Assembly: GCA_964625145.1 (NCBI GenBank)
Contig: CAZVAQ010000164.1
Span: 1 to 7,526 of the forward strand
Direction of reading: 5' to 3'
From: CAYTRP01 sp964625145
Lineage (GTDB): Bacteria; Sumerlaeota; Sumerlaeia; SLMS01; JAHLLQ01
Length of the DNA stretch: 7,526 nt
Made by a program: the position numbers and the translations under genes. Positions within the stretch are counted from its first letter, which is position 1. Each line of letters begins with the position of its first letter. The notes beneath the pieces are model-generated. The model searched no databases and had not been told where the DNA came from. It saw nothing but the letters and a program-made list of their open reading frames with translations. This document shows positions 6,732 to 7,526 of this stretch, piece by piece.

Positions 6732-6862
6732 AAGCATTGAGAGAGATGGGCTTCGGCGGGTGCATACCGCATCGGGGCCGAGGGGTAAAGCGATGCTGGA
6801 GCGGGGCGCATTTCGTGGCAACGGAAAAGCAGGTGGCGCGATGATGCAAGGGAGCCCCCCGA
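6732..6862. other. Intergenic region upstream of pilB
   Basis: Counting the ribosome site, 144 nt separate the DUF2752 stop from the pilB start. The minus strand shows a G6 run and GGGGGGCTCCC just after the DUF2752 stop, but no loop of useful size and no T run, so no intrinsic terminator is supported. I looked for sigma-70 and sigma-54 type promoters and found no convincing match. The pilB promoter may lie here or transcription may come from upstream. Confidence 0.35.
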
Positions 6863-7429
6863 CTACGGGCCATCCGGGATGGCTCGATTGGTAACCAAAG
6901 GCGGTGCGTCGGCTGTTTTCCACCAAACGTGGTCAGGATGATCGCCGACCACCAAACTGATCCGGTAGATGCCATAGATAATGAGAAGCGAAAAAAAAGC
7001 GATAGTTGCAACGCCAAGGACGACATCCCAGCTCTCCAACCTCAGAAGCAGGGGAGCGCGCCATCTCTCCGGTAGAACCGCCATCAGCCCCAACAGGATG
7101 AAGCCCACGGCAAAGACAGACCCGAATGGATGATAGACCACGGACAGGGCGAAATCGCCCTGCAGAAAACAGGTGACACTGCGAGTCAGGCCGCACCCGA
7201 CGCAGGGCAAGCCCGTGGACGCGTGGAACCCGCAGGAATTGAAGTTGATGCCGGTTGGCGGGAGGACGAAGGCCCCGAGAACAAATCCAAGCAAGGCCAC
7301 GAAGCCCAAGGGGCGGCTGAAGACCACTCGGGTGAAGCCGGCGAACCCGAAAGCGGGGCGCTTTCGGACACCGGGGACCGGTGGGGGAACGGCCAAGGAA
7401 GGGGCAGGAGGTGGCATAGGGCTGGGCAT
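6863..7429 (-). CDS. DUF2752 domain membrane protein
   Basis: The 188-residue product carries the DUF2752 signature: Cys66 followed by STGLPCVGCGLTRS (71-84), with three cysteines (66, 76, 79) and the conserved TG-x-PC-x-GCG-x-TR core. A downstream HPFG (100-103) corresponds to the usual asparagine/histidine-proline element. About three hydrophobic segments are visible: 41-57, 104-119 and 136-155. The N terminus is Pro-rich (residues 1-20) and the C terminus polar. DUF2752 proteins are small inner-membrane proteins of unknown function, so no role is assigned. The start could be ATG 7429 or ATG 7417 (Met5); both are possible because upstream ribosome sites are weak (an AGAAG lies 4 nt before 7429). 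A run of eight T on the coding strand (6991-6998) falls in the third hydrophobic segment. Co-directional with pilB but 144 nt away. Confidence 0.85.
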   Translation of the reverse strand: MPSPMPPPAPSLAVPPPVPGVRKRPAFGFAGFTRVVFSRPLGFVALLGFVLGAFVLPPTGINFNSCGFHASTGLPCVGCGLTRSVTCFLQGDFALSVVYHPFGSVFAVGFILLGLMAVLPERWRAPLLLRLESWDVVLGVATIAFFSLLIIYGIYRISLVVGDHPDHVWWKTADAPPLVTNRAIPDGP

Positions 7430-7526
7430 GGGGACTTCTGGGTGAAGGAGGCGATGAACGAACTATGCCACGCGATGCCACCGGCTGCTCAATGGAAAGA
7501 TTCGACCGTTTGGGGATGCGGCCGCT
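7430..7526. other. Right-edge sequence upstream of the DUF2752 gene
   Basis: These 97 nt hold no recognisable gene. On the minus strand a TTGAGC and a CATAGT element are about 19 nt apart, but this is too weak a match to call a promoter. A gcggccgc palindrome lies at 7518-7525; the same octamer also occurs at 1388 and 6449, so it carries no special meaning here. Confidence 0.3.

Noticed and set aside
6719..6811. Upstream extension of pilB to an ATG at 6811
   Set aside because: The internal ATG has a well-placed GAGGA and gives the typical N terminus; the extension has no family counterpart.
5246..6844. 532-codon open frame on the plus strand
   Set aside because: It lies entirely antisense to pilB, whose protein has all the ATPase motifs. 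Its translation shows no recognisable domain and is the usual mirror effect of GC-rich coding DNA.
7518..7525. NotI octamer at the right edge as a cloning junction
   Set aside because: The same octamer occurs inside two genes in the window, as expected for GC-rich DNA, and no vector sequence is visible.

Overview
The window carries seven protein-coding genes, all on the minus strand and closely packed, so transcription runs from the right edge to the left. In transcription order they are: a DUF2752 membrane protein; a PilB/GspE-type type IV pilus assembly ATPase; a GNAT acetyltransferase resembling aminoglycoside 6'-N-acetyltransferases; a coiled-coil plus C4 zinc-ribbon protein (CT398/DUF164-like); a lipoprotein with a PEGA-like domain and a short tryptophan-containing repeat; an extracellular solute-binding protein (family 1 type); and a siroheme-synthase N-domain protein (precorrin-2 dehydrogenase). 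No rRNA, tRNA, CRISPR array, transposase or phage gene was seen.

The host is a bacterium with high GC content. The type IV pilus/type II secretion ATPase and the lipobox lipoprotein suggest a Gram-negative (diderm) cell. The mix of PilB, C4 zinc-ribbon protein, PEGA-like lipoprotein and DUF2752 recalls environmental lineages such as Planctomycetes, Hydrogenedentes or Sumerlaeota. That is an impression from family composition only, and the phylum cannot be fixed from this sequence.

Layout. Right edge to 6863: DUF2752 gene. 6719-6862: 144-nt gap with a good Shine-Dalgarno site for pilB at its left end. 6718-4327: pilB and the acetyltransferase gene, 10 nt apart. 4178-4326: 149-nt gap with an imperfect inverted repeat and a short dyad, the largest internal intergenic region after start correction. 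4177-57: zinc-ribbon, lipoprotein, solute-binding and siroheme genes with gaps of 6, 46 and 1 nt, very likely one transcript. The last 56 nt at the left edge hold no recognisable gene.

The genes do not form an obvious single pathway. They look like a housekeeping/envelope cluster: pilus motor, zinc-ribbon protein, lipoprotein, binding protein and tetrapyrrole enzyme. I see no convincing new defence, mobile or biosynthetic system. The items most worth a second look are the repeat-bearing lipoprotein, the orphan solute-binding protein coupled to the siroheme gene, the AAC(6')-like enzyme behind pilB, and the structured gap at 4178-4326.
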